Part shown: piece after piece, positions 52,442 to 61,725 of the stretch | How the letters are laid out: each line of letters begins with the position of its first letter | Position numbering within the stretch: the first letter of the stretch is position 1 | Source of the DNA: Novosphingobium sp. | Lineage (GTDB): Bacteria; Pseudomonadota; Alphaproteobacteria; Sphingomonadales; Sphingomonadaceae | Assembly (NCBI GenBank): GCA_016719755.1 | Contig: JADJYM010000016.1 | Location: 248,001 to 312,000 of the forward strand | Reading direction: 5' to 3' | Length of the DNA stretch: 64,000 nt | Notes under the pieces: model-generated | What the model saw: the letters and a program-made list of their open reading frames with translations, nothing else | Told to the model about the DNA's origin: nothing | The model's database searches: none | Made by a program: the position numbers and the translations under genes

Positions 52442-53119
52442 ATGCTAAAGGCCTTCGCCCTTGCCGCCGCCCAGCTGGCCGATCCCCGCGTCCTGCGCCT
52501 GCTGGTGAAGAGCGCCTTGCTGGTGCTGGCCCTGCTGGTGGCGCTGGGCGGCCTGTCAGCCTGGGCGATCCTGGCCCTGCTCCCGCCGGACCGGTTCTCG
52601 GGCGAGGCGGGAATGGCCCTGGCAGTGGGAATCGTCCTGCTTGGCGGCTGGCTGCTGTGGCGCATCGCGGCGCTTGCCGTGCTCCAGTTCTATGCCGACG
52701 AAGTGGTGATCGCGGTCGAATCGCGGCACTATCCCGCCGCAGCCGCAAGGGCCCGCCAGCTTGGCTGGCGCGAGGAGCTGGCAAACGGGCTGAAAGGCGC
52801 GGGGCGCGCGGTGCTGGTCAACCTGATCGCCCTGCCGCTCGCGGCGGTCCTGCTGGTGACCGGGATCGGCGCGCCACTGGTCTTCCTGCTGGTCAACGCG
52901 GTGCTGATCGGGGCCGAGCTTCAGGACATGGTCTGGCTGCGCCACCGCCATTCGCCGCAGCAGCGCCCGCCGCTGGGCGCAATCGAGCGCCTGGTGCTGG
53001 GCGGCGTCGTTACCGCGCTGCTGACCGTTCCGTTCGTCAACCTGCTCGCCCCGTTCCTCGGCGCGGCAGCGGCAACCCATCTTGTCCATCGCAAGGATTT
53101 GCCCCCCGATGCTGCCTAG
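52442..53119 (+). CDS. EI24/CysZ-like membrane protein
   Basis: A 225-residue membrane protein with about four hydrophobic helices and the EI24-family sequence features (LNAVLIGAELQDMVWLRHRH, LLTVPFVNLLAPFLGAAAATHL). Family member CysZ transports sulfate, but no sulfur-assimilation genes are near. The start is the ATG at 52442. The stop overlaps the next gene by 11 bases. Confidence 0.82.
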   Translation: MLKAFALAAAQLADPRVLRLLVKSALLVLALLVALGGLSAWAILALLPPDRFSGEAGMALAVGIVLLGGWLLWRIAALAVLQFYADEVVIAVESRHYPAAAARARQLGWREELANGLKGAGRAVLVNLIALPLAAVLLVTGIGAPLVFLLVNAVLIGAELQDMVWLRHRHSPQQRPPLGAIERLVLGGVVTALLTVPFVNLLAPFLGAAAATHLVHRKDLPPDAA

Positions 53120-53531
53120 ATACCTGCTCGCAGCCGCCCTCGTCCCGCTGCTTGGGGCCTGCGGAGGAGCGCAGACCGGCAAGGTCGCCAGCGCCTCGAC
53201 CGCGCCTCCGCCGCGTGCCAGCGTGCCGGTGCGGGCACCGGTGCGAACCACCCCGCCGCCCGCGCGAATCCTTGCCGCGCCCGGACTGGAAGGAGTGGTC
53301 GGACACAGCGCGCACGAGCTTGAGCGCCAGTTCGGACCGGCCCGGCTCGACGTGCTGGAGGGCGATGCCCGCAAGTTGCAGTTCAGCGCGGCGGCCTGCG
53401 TGCTTGACGTATATCTCTATCCCCGGCCGGACGGGCGTGAGGCCCAGGCGACCTATGTCGAGGCGCGCCGGGCAAGCGACGGACAGGACGTCGACCGCGC
53501 CGCCTGCATCGCGGCGCTGCGCAAACGCTGA
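53109..53531 (+). CDS. Putative lipoprotein
   Basis: A 140-residue protein with a lipoprotein signal (LLAAALVPLLGACGG; lipobox LGAC). A proline/alanine-rich linker precedes a small domain (GVVGHSAHELERQFGPARLDVLEG, in part, then LQFSAAACVLDVYLYPR). I know no function. It overlaps the EI24-like gene, so both proteins probably act at the envelope. Confidence 0.75.
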   Translation: MLPRYLLAAALVPLLGACGGAQTGKVASASTAPPPRASVPVRAPVRTTPPPARILAAPGLEGVVGHSAHELERQFGPARLDVLEGDARKLQFSAAACVLDVYLYPRPDGREAQATYVEARRASDGQDVDRAACIAALRKR

Positions 53532-53555
53532 CCCCAGATCACGGGGCCAGCGAAG

Positions 53556-53570
53556 GTAACCGCGAATTAA
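53556..53570 (+). promoter_or_regulatory. CtrA-like site
   Basis: Read on the minus strand this is TTAA-TTCGCGG-TTAC, one base off the CtrA consensus TTAA-N7-TTAA. It lies about 50 bases before the gene at 53621. By-eye match only. Confidence 0.3.
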
Positions 53571-53620
53571 GGACAAGCGGCGATAAGCTTCCCCGTGGAT
53601 TTCCAGGGGGCCCTTGCGCC

Positions 53621-54574
53621 ATGAGCATGCATTTTCGCGATATTGCCGTCCAGGCGGCGAGTGACGGGGCGATCGGCCCGGACGAGATTCTGGCGCTGCG
53701 CCGCGCGGGCTGGGTCGACGGCAAGATGGACCCGGAAGAGGCCGAGGCGCTGTTCGTCGCCAACGACCACATCACCGAGCCGAGCGCGGAATGGTGCGAT
53801 TTCTTTGTCGAGGCACTGGGCGAATTCATCGTCAACACCGTCGAACCACGGGGCTATGTCGACCAGGCGATGGCCGACGAGCTGGTTTCGCGAATCGACC
53901 GCGACGGGCGAATCGAGACGATGGCCGAGCTGGAACTGCTGGTGCGGGTGCTTGAACGCTCGCTCAGCGTGCCCGTCAGCCTGCGCGCCTATGCCCTGCG
54001 CCAGGTGGAAAATGCCGTGCTCCACGGCGAAGGCCCGACCCGGCGCGGCGAACTTGATCCGAAGGGGATCAACGAGACCGAATGCACCCTGCTGCGGCGG
54101 CTGATCTTCGCGGCCGGCGGGGACCGTCCCGCCTCGGTCAGCAAGGCCGAGGCGGAGATGCTGTTCCGGATCAAGGATGCGACACTGTATGAAGTGAACG
54201 CGCCATCCTGGGAAAAGCTGTTTGTCCAGGGCGTCGCCAACTACCTGCTCGGCTTTGGCGGGAACGAACCGCTGAGCCACGAGCGCGCGGGCGAGCTTGA
54301 GCGTTTCATGTCGACGGAAGGTGCCGGTATCGGCGGCTTCCTCAAGCGGATGGCGACCACCGAGCCCGACTTCAAGGGCGCCTTCGGCAGCCTGCTGGAA
54401 ATGAACCCGTCCGCTCCGGACATCGAAGGCCCGGCGCTGGAGGCGGCGGAATTCACCGATCAGGAAGACCTTTGGCTGCTCGACCGGATCGACGCGGACG
54501 AGGAACTGGATCCGCTGGAAAAGGCCCTGCTGGCTTTCATCGCCGAGGAAACCGGTGAAGCGCCGGAATTGTAG
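53621..54574 (+). CDS. Acidic helical protein of unknown function
   Basis: A 317-residue soluble acidic protein without signal peptide. It appears to consist of three helical segments with similar starts (AIGPDEILALRRAGWVDGKMDPEEAEALF; PLSHERAGELERFM; DELDPLEKALLAFI), with short acidic loops reminiscent of EF-hand or TerB-type domains. I cannot assign a family. The start follows GGGGGCCC, with a CtrA-like site upstream. It stands alone before the convergent suf operon. Confidence 0.65.
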   Translation: MSMHFRDIAVQAASDGAIGPDEILALRRAGWVDGKMDPEEAEALFVANDHITEPSAEWCDFFVEALGEFIVNTVEPRGYVDQAMADELVSRIDRDGRIETMAELELLVRVLERSLSVPVSLRAYALRQVENAVLHGEGPTRRGELDPKGINETECTLLRRLIFAAGGDRPASVSKAEAEMLFRIKDATLYEVNAPSWEKLFVQGVANYLLGFGGNEPLSHERAGELERFMSTEGAGIGGFLKRMATTEPDFKGAFGSLLEMNPSAPDIEGPALEAAEFTDQEDLWLLDRIDADEELDPLEKALLAFIAEETGEAPEL

Positions 54575-54636
54575 GAAATTTCTGTCCACCTGGCGGCGGT
54601 GGGTGAAGTCCTTCGCGGAGGCGAAAGGCGTACCGA

Positions 54637-55005
54637 TCAGACCGTAAAACTCTCGCCGCAGCCGCAGGAGCCCTTGGCGTTGGGGTTCTGGAACACGAAC
54701 CCGGCGGTGAAATCGTCCTCCTGCCAGTCCATCGTGCTGCCGATCAGGTACAGCACCGAGCCGCCATCGATGAAGAAAGTGCCGCCCGGCGTTTCGATCC
54801 GCTCGTCCATCGGGTTTGCCTCGGAAACATAATCCACCGAATAGGCGAGGCCGGAGCAGCCCCGGCGCGGGGTGGAAAGCTTGACGCCGATCGTGCCTTC
54901 GGGCGCATCGCCCATCAGCCTGGCGATCCGCGCCTCGGCGGAGGGGGTCAGGATCACGGCGGCGGGCCGCTGGCGGACCGGGGGACGGGTGGTGGCGACA
55001 GTCAT
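54637..55005 (-). CDS. sufA: HesB/IscA-type iron-sulfur carrier
   Basis: A 122-residue A-type carrier that receives and delivers Fe-S clusters. Its three conserved cysteines are visible: RRGCSGLAY and GSCGCGESF at the C-terminus. The start ATG at 55005 overlaps the stop of the upstream gene (TGATG). It is the last gene of the suf operon. Confidence 0.9.
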   Translation of the reverse strand: MTVATTRPPVRQRPAAVILTPSAEARIARLMGDAPEGTIGVKLSTPRRGCSGLAYSVDYVSEANPMDERIETPGGTFFIDGGSVLYLIGSTMDWQEDDFTAGFVFQNPNAKGSCGCGESFTV

Positions 55006-55478
55006 CACAGCATCCCCAGTTCAAGCCGGGCCTCGTCGCTCATCTTGGCGGGGTCCCATGGCGGATCCCAGACGAGGTTGACCTCTGCATCGCGCACGCC
55101 CGGCACCGCGCCGACGCGCAGTTCAACCTCGGCCGGCATCGATTCGGCCACCGGGCAATGCGGGGTGGTGAGCGTCATGGTCACGATCACGCCGCCGTCA
55201 CTATCCACATCGACGCCGTAGATCAGGCCAAGATCGTAGATGTTCACCGGGATTTCAGGATCGAAGATGTCGCGCAGCGCCGCGATCACCCCTTCGTAGA
55301 GATCGCCGCCGGGTTCGCCCGGAGCGGCACCTGCCGGTTTCTCTGCCAGGAAGCCTTCCAGATAGTCGCGCTTGCGCTCCAGCTTGTCGGCGGGCGCCTC
55401 CGCATCGTCGACCCGTGCGCGCGGCGGCGCGGGGACGCTGTCCACCTGCTCAATCGCGATCTTGCTTTCCTCGTTCAC
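55005..55478 (-). CDS. sufT: SUF-associated DUF59/MIP18 protein (SufT)
   Basis: A 157-residue protein with an N-terminal charged linker and the MIP18/DUF59 domain: FDPEIPVNIYDLGLIYGVDV (Asp-Pro-Glu-Ile-Pro-Val signature) and TTPHCPVAESMPAEVE with the conserved Cys. SufT helps mature Fe-S proteins, mainly under high demand. It overlaps sufS (ATGA) and sufA. Confidence 0.92.
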   Translation of the reverse strand: MNEESKIAIEQVDSVPAPPRARVDDAEAPADKLERKRDYLEGFLAEKPAGAAPGEPGGDLYEGVIAALRDIFDPEIPVNIYDLGLIYGVDVDSDGGVIVTMTLTTPHCPVAESMPAEVELRVGAVPGVRDAEVNLVWDPPWDPAKMSDEARLELGML

Positions 55479-56689
55479 CCGAAAATCCTCCGTGTGCGCT
55501 CGATCCCGCGCAGCAGCGCGGCGATGTCGCTTTCATCAGAATAGAGCCCGAAACTGGCCCGCGCGGTGGCTGGCACGCCCAGGTGGTCCATCAGCGGCTG
55601 GGCGCAGTGGTGCCCGGCACGGATGGCGACACCTTCTTCGTCCAATATGGTGCCGAGATCGTGCGGATGCACCCCATCCAGCGCGAAACTGACGATTCCG
55701 GCCGAATCCTCCGGCCCGAACAGCGTCACGTCATTGCGCGCGGCCAGTTCGCGGCGCAGCTGACCGACCAGCGCCGCCTCGTGCGCGTGGATCGCGGGGA
55801 GGCCGATGGCCGAGACATAATCCACCGCCGCGCCCAGCGCGATGGCTTCGACGATGGCCGGAGTGCCAGCCTCGAAGCGCTGCGGCGCGGGGGCATAGGT
55901 GGTGCGTTCGAAAGTCACGCGGTCGATCATCGCCCCGCCGCCCTGCCAGGGCGGCATCGCGGCCAGCAGCTCACGCCGCGCCCACAGCGCGCCGATCCCG
56001 GTGGGGCCGTAAAGCTTGTGCGCGGAAAAGGCGTAGAAATCGCAGCCCAGCGCCGCCACGTCGACTGGCAGGCGCGGCACGGCCTGGCAGCCATCAAGCA
56101 GGATCACCGCGCCCACGCCATGCGCGAGGGCTACCGCGCGAGGGCCATCGAGCACCGAGCCGAGCACGTTGGAAACATGGGCAAAGGCAACCAGCTTGTG
56201 CTCGCGCGTCAGCATGGCCTCGGCGGCATCAAGGTCGATCCGGCCATCCCCGGTCAGCGGACAGACATCGATGGCAACGCCGGTACGCTCGGCAAGCAGC
56301 TGCCAGGGGACAATGTTGGAATGGTGCTCCAGCAGCGACAGCAGAATGCGGTCGCCCGCCTTGAGGTTGGCCGCGCCCCAGGTCTGGGCGACAAGATTGA
56401 TCGCCTCGGTCGCGCCGCGGGTGAAGACCAGTTCATCCTCCGCCCCGCCGATGAAGGCCGCAACCTTGCGCCGCGCGGCCTCGAAGGCGAGCGTCATTTC
56501 CGCCGAGCGGGCGTAGACGCCGCGGTGAACCGTCGCATAGTCCGCGCCCATCGCGCGGGTGGCCGCGTCGATCACCACCTGCGGTTTCTGCGCGGTGGCG
56601 GCGGAATCAAGATAGTGCCAGCCGCCCGTAAGGCCGGGAAATCCGGACCTGATCCCGTTCGTATCGAGCGCAGGTTGGGCCTGGCTCAC
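55475..56689 (-). CDS. sufS: Cysteine desulfurase SufS
   Basis: A 404-residue PLP enzyme that supplies sulfur from cysteine. The PLP lysine lies in FYAFSAHKLYGPTGIGALW and the catalytic Cys in IRAGHHCAQPLMDHLG, as in the group II (SufS) desulfurases. LVAFAHVSNVLGS and LDGCQAVPRLPVDV complete the fold. No SufE is seen in the window. It overlaps both neighbours by ATGA. Confidence 0.95.
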   Translation of the reverse strand: MSQAQPALDTNGIRSGFPGLTGGWHYLDSAATAQKPQVVIDAATRAMGADYATVHRGVYARSAEMTLAFEAARRKVAAFIGGAEDELVFTRGATEAINLVAQTWGAANLKAGDRILLSLLEHHSNIVPWQLLAERTGVAIDVCPLTGDGRIDLDAAEAMLTREHKLVAFAHVSNVLGSVLDGPRAVALAHGVGAVILLDGCQAVPRLPVDVAALGCDFYAFSAHKLYGPTGIGALWARRELLAAMPPWQGGGAMIDRVTFERTTYAPAPQRFEAGTPAIVEAIALGAAVDYVSAIGLPAIHAHEAALVGQLRRELAARNDVTLFGPEDSAGIVSFALDGVHPHDLGTILDEEGVAIRAGHHCAQPLMDHLGVPATARASFGLYSDESDIAALLRGIERTRRIFG

Positions 56690-57423
56690 AGCATCGCCTC
56701 AAGCGCGGCGAGCGCCTGTTCGAGCAGCGCCTCTTCCTCTGCCGCACCGGCGAAAGCTTCGGCAACGAAGGCCTGAAGCATCAGCCGCTTGGCGGTTTCC
56801 GGCGGGATGCCGCGCGCCGCCATGTAGAACAGGCCATTGGCGTCAAGCTCGCCCACCGCGCAGCCGTGGGCGCACTTGACGTCGTCAGCGTGGATTTCCA
56901 GTTCCGGGCGGGCATTGGCCGTGGCGGTGCGATCAAGCAGCATGGCGCGGACCGACTGTTCGCCGTCGGTGCCGCTGGCGCCCTTGGCGACCAGCACCTT
57001 GCCCAGATAGTTGACGCTGGCCTGCCCGCCCGCGACCGAGCGGACGATCTGGCGGCTGACCGCGTCCGGCGCGGCGTGGACCACTTGCGTCACGATTTCC
57101 AGCACCTGCTCGCCCGCTGCCAGTTGCGCCGCGCCAAGCGTGAAGTTTGCGCCTTCGCCCAGCTCCGCGCGCAGCGCAACACGGCCATAGGCGCCGTTGG
57201 CGTTGAGCACGCGCAGATCGAACGAAGCCCCGGCACCGAGCGTCACCACCAGTTCGCGCGCCACCGCCTCGCCCCCGGCAAGGATGAGAGTCATGGTCTG
57301 CGCTTCGCCCCCTGGCACGCGCACCTGCTCCGCCGCCACGGGCCACAGCGGCGTCAGTGCCGCGAGGTCCGCATAGCGGAAATCCTCGTCGCGACGGGTC
57401 GGAAGGGCGGCCACCTGGCTCAC
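56686..57423 (-). CDS. sufD: Fe-S assembly protein SufD
   Basis: A 245-residue SufD, on the short side for the family. The C-terminal signature DDVKCAHGCAVGELDANGLFYMAARGIP (in parts KCAHGCAVGELD, FYMAARGIP) is clear. It forms the SufBC2D scaffold with SufB and SufC. It lies between sufC and sufS with 4-base overlaps. Confidence 0.93.
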   Translation of the reverse strand: MSQVAALPTRRDEDFRYADLAALTPLWPVAAEQVRVPGGEAQTMTLILAGGEAVARELVVTLGAGASFDLRVLNANGAYGRVALRAELGEGANFTLGAAQLAAGEQVLEIVTQVVHAAPDAVSRQIVRSVAGGQASVNYLGKVLVAKGASGTDGEQSVRAMLLDRTATANARPELEIHADDVKCAHGCAVGELDANGLFYMAARGIPPETAKRLMLQAFVAEAFAGAAEEEALLEQALAALEAML

Positions 57424-58169
57424 GCCGCCACCGCCTCGTAGCCGCGCTCTTCCAGTTCGAGCGCAAGGTCCGGCCCGCCGGTGCGCACGATCCGCCCGCC
57501 CGCCAGGACGTGGACGAAGTCCGGCTTCACATAGTCGAGCAGGCGCTGGTAGTGGGTGATCAGCAGCACCGCCTTGCCGGGCTGGCGCATCACGGTGTTG
57601 ATGCCTTCGCCGACCACGCGCAGCGCATCGATGTCGAGCCCGGAATCGGTCTCGTCGAGGATCGCGAGCTTGGGATCGAGAATCCCCATCTGGACCATTT
57701 CGGCGCGCTTCTTCTCGCCGCCCGAGAAGCCGACGTTGACCGGCCGCTTGAGCATATCGAGGTCCATTTTCAGCAGCCCCGCCCTGAGCTTTGCGACCTG
57801 CAGAAAAGCGCCGCCCGAAAGCTCTGTTTCCCCGCGCGCACGGCGCTGGGCATTCAGGCTTTCACGCAGGAACTGGAGAAACGAGACGCCCGGAATCTCG
57901 ACCGGGTACTGGAAGCCCAGGAACAGCCCGGCGGCGGCGCGCTCGTGCGGCTCCAGCGCGAGCAGGTCCTGCCCGGCGAATGTCACCGTGCCGCCGGTCA
58001 CCTCATAACCGGGCCGCCCGCCGAGCGTGTAGCCCAGCGTCGACTTGCCCGCCCCGTTCGGCCCCATGATCGCATGGACCTCGCCCGGATTGATGGTCAG
58101 CGACAGACCCTTGAGGATCGGCTTGTCGGCGACGGTCGCGTGAAGATCGGTAATCTGGAGCATGGTCAT
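57420..58169 (-). CDS. sufC: Fe-S assembly ATPase SufC
   Basis: A 249-residue ABC-type ATPase of the Suf scaffold. Walker A GPNGAGKSTLGYTLGG, signature NVGFSGGEKKRAEMVQM, Walker B LAILDETDSGLDID and the conserved His in LLITHYQRLL are all present. It follows the DUF559 gene by an ATGA overlap. Confidence 0.96.
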   Translation of the reverse strand: MTMLQITDLHATVADKPILKGLSLTINPGEVHAIMGPNGAGKSTLGYTLGGRPGYEVTGGTVTFAGQDLLALEPHERAAAGLFLGFQYPVEIPGVSFLQFLRESLNAQRRARGETELSGGAFLQVAKLRAGLLKMDLDMLKRPVNVGFSGGEKKRAEMVQMGILDPKLAILDETDSGLDIDALRVVGEGINTVMRQPGKAVLLITHYQRLLDYVKPDFVHVLAGGRIVRTGGPDLALELEERGYEAVAA

Positions 58170-58657
58170 CCTCGGGGTCGGCGCGGGCCGGAACGGTTCG
58201 TTTGGGTGCGCGGGCGGCGTTCGTTCCAGCGCTCGCGCATGATGGCGGAAACCCGGGCGGCGGCAGCGGCGGGATCGGCCAGCACGGCGCTGGCGGACAG
58301 GCGATCCACCCGGTAGCCGACCTCGGCCAGACTGCGATCGCGGTCGGCGGCAAAGGCCGCGTCCTCGTCGCCGTCCAGCTCGATCACCAGCATCAGCGGC
58401 TTGCAGGCGAAGTCGACGATGGCCGAGCCGATCACGTGCTGGCGCTTGAAGGCAAAGCCTCCGGTCTCGACGTCGCCCAGCGCATCGGCCAGCGCCTGCT
58501 GCGCCGGGGTGGGATTGCGGCGCATTTCCCGCGCGCGCTCATGCAGCGCATCGAGGCGGCTTTCCGAGATTTCCCAGCCGCGCCCCTTCTTGCGGACCGC
58601 AGGGGCTCCATCCACCTCGGATGGTTCGCGCAGCTTCAAGGTCTTGCGGTCGGTCAT
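58166..58657 (-). CDS. DUF559 endonuclease-like protein inside the suf operon
   Basis: A 163-residue DUF559 (Vsr/MTES-type, PD-(D/E)xK-like) protein. The nuclease-like core is FKRQHVIGSAIVDFACKPLMLVIELDGDED, in parts VDFACKPLMLVIELDG, followed by RDRSLAEVGYRVDRL. The usual His after DG is replaced by Asp/Glu, so activity is uncertain. The N-terminal 50 residues are charged. The start at 58657 overlaps the upstream gene. Why it sits between sufB and sufC is unknown. Confidence 0.83.
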   Translation of the reverse strand: MTDRKTLKLREPSEVDGAPAVRKKGRGWEISESRLDALHERAREMRRNPTPAQQALADALGDVETGGFAFKRQHVIGSAIVDFACKPLMLVIELDGDEDAAFAADRDRSLAEVGYRVDRLSASAVLADPAAAAARVSAIMRERWNERRPRTQTNRSGPRRPRG

Positions 58658-59238
58658 TGCTGCGCTCCGGGGGCGAAGAAATAGCCCATGAGGAAAATCA
58701 GAAAGGCGGCGGCGCCCATCAGGGCGGCGCCCCAGACCAGCGATCTGCCGACGGTGCGGAAATAGTCGCGGTCGAATCGTGGCCGCGCCGCCGGGGCGGG
58801 TTCGGGATTGGCCCCGATCGCCGCGATGGTCGCGGTGCAGAACGCGATCATCTGTGCATTGCCAAGCTGCTCTTCGCCCTCGTGCCACCAGCCCTGCGCG
58901 TCGGAAAGCTCGCAGATTGCTCGCTGGACCAGCGCCATCGCCAGCAGCGAGGTCTGGTTATGGCGCGCGGCGAAGGCCAGCACGGTATCGCCGAAGTCCG
59001 GGACCGCAGGGGCCTCGGAATCTTCGGCGGCATAGCTCGCCCGGGGAAAAATGCCGAAATCGAAGCCCGAAAGCGCGCCGTTCACCGTGACGGGCACCCA
59101 GTCAGACTGGCCGTCCGCCACGCTGAAGCCTGCCGGGAAGGCGATGCTGTAGCCATGGCTGGCAACCTGCCGGACGATCGCGTCGGCCCCCGGCACGGCA
59201 GCGCGGCTGAGGAACAGGTCGCTTGCGGACAGGCTCAC
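58654..59238 (-). CDS. Tail-anchored protein of unknown function in the suf operon
   Basis: A 194-residue protein with one C-terminal transmembrane helix (SLVWGAALMGAAAFLIFLMGYFF). The soluble N-terminal part (SRAAVPGADAIVRQVASHGYSI; WVPVTVNG) has no family I recognise. It is coupled by ATGA at both ends, so it is made together with the Suf proteins and may place a factor at the membrane. Confidence 0.7.
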   Translation of the reverse strand: MSLSASDLFLSRAAVPGADAIVRQVASHGYSIAFPAGFSVADGQSDWVPVTVNGALSGFDFGIFPRASYAAEDSEAPAVPDFGDTVLAFAARHNQTSLLAMALVQRAICELSDAQGWWHEGEEQLGNAQMIAFCTATIAAIGANPEPAPAARPRFDRDYFRTVGRSLVWGAALMGAAAFLIFLMGYFFAPGAQQ

Positions 59239-59678
59239 TGCCCCGGCTCCGGAGTGCCGGCAGCCGGGTCCTGCGCTTTGAGCTGTTCGAACAGGCGCTG
59301 CTGCGCCCGGTCGACGAACTCCCCTGCCACCTGTTCCAGCGTCTCGCGCCGGACAAAGGGCACCTGCTCGGCCAGGGCATCGGTGATCGCAGCCACCGCG
59401 ACGGTGCGGGCGCCCTCCATCGAGGCAAGCTCGGAATAGGTTGCGGGCAGATGGCCGTACTGGGCCTTGTAGGCCGCCATTTCGGAGCGCGCGCCCTGCT
59501 CGAGAATGCCGAGCGCGGCGCGGGCTTCCTCGGACAAGAGTGCGCGCACCTTGCTGTCGTCAAGCGACTGCAACGGCCCCGCGAGCGCCTTCTCCGCCGT
59601 GGGGGCGGCACTGTCGCCGCAGCCCGCCAGCAGCGCGGCCCCGGCCAGCACGGCCAGAATGGCAGGACGCAGCGTCAT
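59235..59678 (-). CDS. Lipoprotein of unknown function in the suf operon
   Basis: A 147-residue lipoprotein (signal [19 protein letters not shown]; lipobox LAGC) with a helical mature part. No family is recognised. It overlaps sufB and the tail-anchored gene. A periplasmic lipoprotein in a cytoplasmic Fe-S operon is unexpected. Confidence 0.72.
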   Translation of the reverse strand: MTLRPAILAVLAGAALLAGCGDSAAPTAEKALAGPLQSLDDSKVRALLSEEARAALGILEQGARSEMAAYKAQYGHLPATYSELASMEGARTVAVAAITDALAEQVPFVRRETLEQVAGEFVDRAQQRLFEQLKAQDPAAGTPEPGQ

Positions 59679-61150
59679 CCCACGCTCCCTTCCAGGCTGA
59701 TGCCGAGCAGCTTCTGCGCCTCGACCGCGAATTCCATCGGCAGCTGCTGAAGCACTTCCCTGGCAAAGCCGTTGACGATCAGCGCCACGGCGGCTTCCTG
59801 ATCCAGCCCGCGCTGCATCGCGTAGAACAGCTGGTCGTCGGAAATCTTGCTGGTCGTCGCCTCGTGCTCGATCTGCGCGGAAGGATTGCGCACCTCGATG
59901 TAGGGCACGGTATGCGCGCCGCATTCCGATCCCAGGAGGAGCGAATCGCACTGGGTGAAATTGCGCACTCCCTCGGCCTGGGGGGCAACCCGGACCAGCC
60001 CGCGATAGGTGTTCTGGCTGCGGCCCGCGCTGATCCCCTTCGACACGATGGTCGAGCGCGTGTTGGCGCCGTTGTGGATCATCTTGGTGCCGGTATCGGC
60101 CTGCTGGTAATTGTTGGTGACGGCAACCGAGTAGAATTCGCCCACCGAGCCTTCGCCGTTGAGCACGCAGCTGGGATACTTCCAGGTGACCGCGCTGCCG
60201 GTTTCGACCTGCGTCCACGACACCTTGCTGCGCTTGCCCTGGCACAGCGCGCGCTTGGTGACGAAATTGTAGATCCCGCCCTTGCCCTCGGCATCGCCGG
60301 GATACCAGTTCTGAACGGTGGAATACTTGATCTCCGCATCATCGAGCGCGACCAGTTCGACCACGGCGGCATGAAGCTGGTTTTCGTCGCGCTGCGGCGC
60401 GGTGCAGCCTTCCAGATAGGACACATAACTGCCCTTGTCGGCAACGATCAGGGTCCGTTCGAACTGCCCGGTATTTTCCGCGTTGATGCGGAAATAGGTG
60501 GAAAGCTCCATCGGGCAGCGCACGCCTTCGGGGATGTAGACGAAGGTGCCGTCAGAGAAGACCGCGCAGTTGAGCGCGGCGAAGAAGTTGTCGTGCATCG
60601 GCACGACCTTGCCCAGCCAGCGCTTCACCAGATCGGGATATTCGCGGATCGCCTCGCTGATCGACAGGAAGATGACCCCGGCCTTCTTGAGCTCCTCGCG
60701 GAAGGTGGTGGCGACCGAAACGCTGTCGAACACGGCATCGACCGCGATCTTGCGCGCGCCTTCGACCCCGGCGAGGACCTTTTGCTCCTCGATCGGAATG
60801 CCAAGTTTCTTGTAAACCTCGAGAATATCGGGATCGACCTCATCGAGGCTGGCCAGCTTCTTCTTCGCCTTGGGCGCGGCGTAGTAATAGGCGTCCTGGT
60901 AATCAATCGGGGAAATGTTGAGCTTTGCCCAGTCGGGCATCGGCATGGTCTGCCAGTGGCGGAAGGCCTTCAGCCGCCAGTCGAGCATCCATTCCGGCTC
61001 GTTCTTCCTCGCGCTGATGAACCGGACAGTGCTTTCGTCCAGGCCCTTGGGCGCGAAGTCGGTCTCAATGTCGGCCGACCAGCCATGCTCGTAGTCGGCA
61101 ACCTTCGCGGCGGCATCGCGTGCCGCCTGGTCTTTCACGGCTTCGCTCAT
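59675..61150 (-). CDS. sufB: Fe-S assembly scaffold protein SufB
   Basis: A 491-residue SufB, the scaffold subunit on which clusters are built. Diagnostic parts are [45 protein letters not shown] (in part [16 protein letters not shown]), [21 protein letters not shown] and the C-terminal [21 protein letters not shown]. It overlaps the Rrf2 gene by ATGA. Confidence 0.97.
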   Translation of the reverse strand: MSEAVKDQAARDAAAKVADYEHGWSADIETDFAPKGLDESTVRFISARKNEPEWMLDWRLKAFRHWQTMPMPDWAKLNISPIDYQDAYYYAAPKAKKKLASLDEVDPDILEVYKKLGIPIEEQKVLAGVEGARKIAVDAVFDSVSVATTFREELKKAGVIFLSISEAIREYPDLVKRWLGKVVPMHDNFFAALNCAVFSDGTFVYIPEGVRCPMELSTYFRINAENTGQFERTLIVADKGSYVSYLEGCTAPQRDENQLHAAVVELVALDDAEIKYSTVQNWYPGDAEGKGGIYNFVTKRALCQGKRSKVSWTQVETGSAVTWKYPSCVLNGEGSVGEFYSVAVTNNYQQADTGTKMIHNGANTRSTIVSKGISAGRSQNTYRGLVRVAPQAEGVRNFTQCDSLLLGSECGAHTVPYIEVRNPSAQIEHEATTSKISDDQLFYAMQRGLDQEAAVALIVNGFAREVLQQLPMEFAVEAQKLLGISLEGSVG

Positions 61151-61557
61151 CGTGACTGCTCCGAAAGGCGGGTCAGCGGCACGTCAGCCAGCGCGCTGCG
61201 CACCGCCGAACCGACGATTCCCCAATGCGGCTTGACCGTGCAGCCGCTATCCAGCGCGCAGTCATGCCGCGCGGTATCGACGCAGGGGGTCAGGGCGATC
61301 GGGCCTTCCACCGCCTCGATTATATCGGCCAGGGTGATCGCGGCGGCCGGCCGCGCAAGCTTGAGCCCGCCGCCCACCCCGCGCGAGGAGCGCAGCAGGC
61401 CAGCCGCGGTCAGGCGGCTGACCAGCTTCTGGACTGTAGGAACCGGCAGGCCGGTTTCCTCGGCCAGCTGGCTGGCGGATACCCGCCTGCCGCCGCAATG
61501 GCGCGCGGCGGCGCTCATCGTTACGACGGCATAATCGGCCATGGAAGACAGGCGCAT
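61147..61557 (-). CDS. Rrf2-family regulator of the suf operon
   Basis: A 136-residue Rrf2 regulator of the SUF-associated type (IscR relative). The winged helix ([41 protein letters not shown], in parts) is followed by three cysteines in [17 protein letters not shown] that should bind an Fe-S cluster. It probably senses cluster status and represses the operon it heads. The leader contains AATCAGTCCGATTTAA about 15 bases before the start, a possible self-operator. Confidence 0.92.
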   Translation of the reverse strand: MRLSSMADYAVVTMSAAARHCGGRRVSASQLAEETGLPVPTVQKLVSRLTAAGLLRSSRGVGGGLKLARPAAAITLADIIEAVEGPIALTPCVDTARHDCALDSGCTVKPHWGIVGSAVRSALADVPLTRLSEQSR

Positions 61558-61688
61558 CGGCGGCTCCGGTTAAATCGGACTGATTCTTTCCGGTTTGCCT
61601 TTAAGCGTGCCCCGCAAGGATTTCAATGGCGCGTTCCGCCCGATTCGCACGGCCTTGCGCGCGAGCCTCCGCACGCCGGAAACGCCCC

Positions 61689-61725
61689 AAAAAAAGAGCG
61701 GCCCGCCCGAGAACGGGGGGCCGCT
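61689..61725 (-). terminator. Strong intrinsic terminator
   Basis: AGCGGCCC (61697-61704) pairs with GGGCCGCT (61718-61725), extended by CCCG/CGGG with one bulged base and an AGAA loop. Seven U residues follow on the minus strand (61695-61689). Confidence 0.85.
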
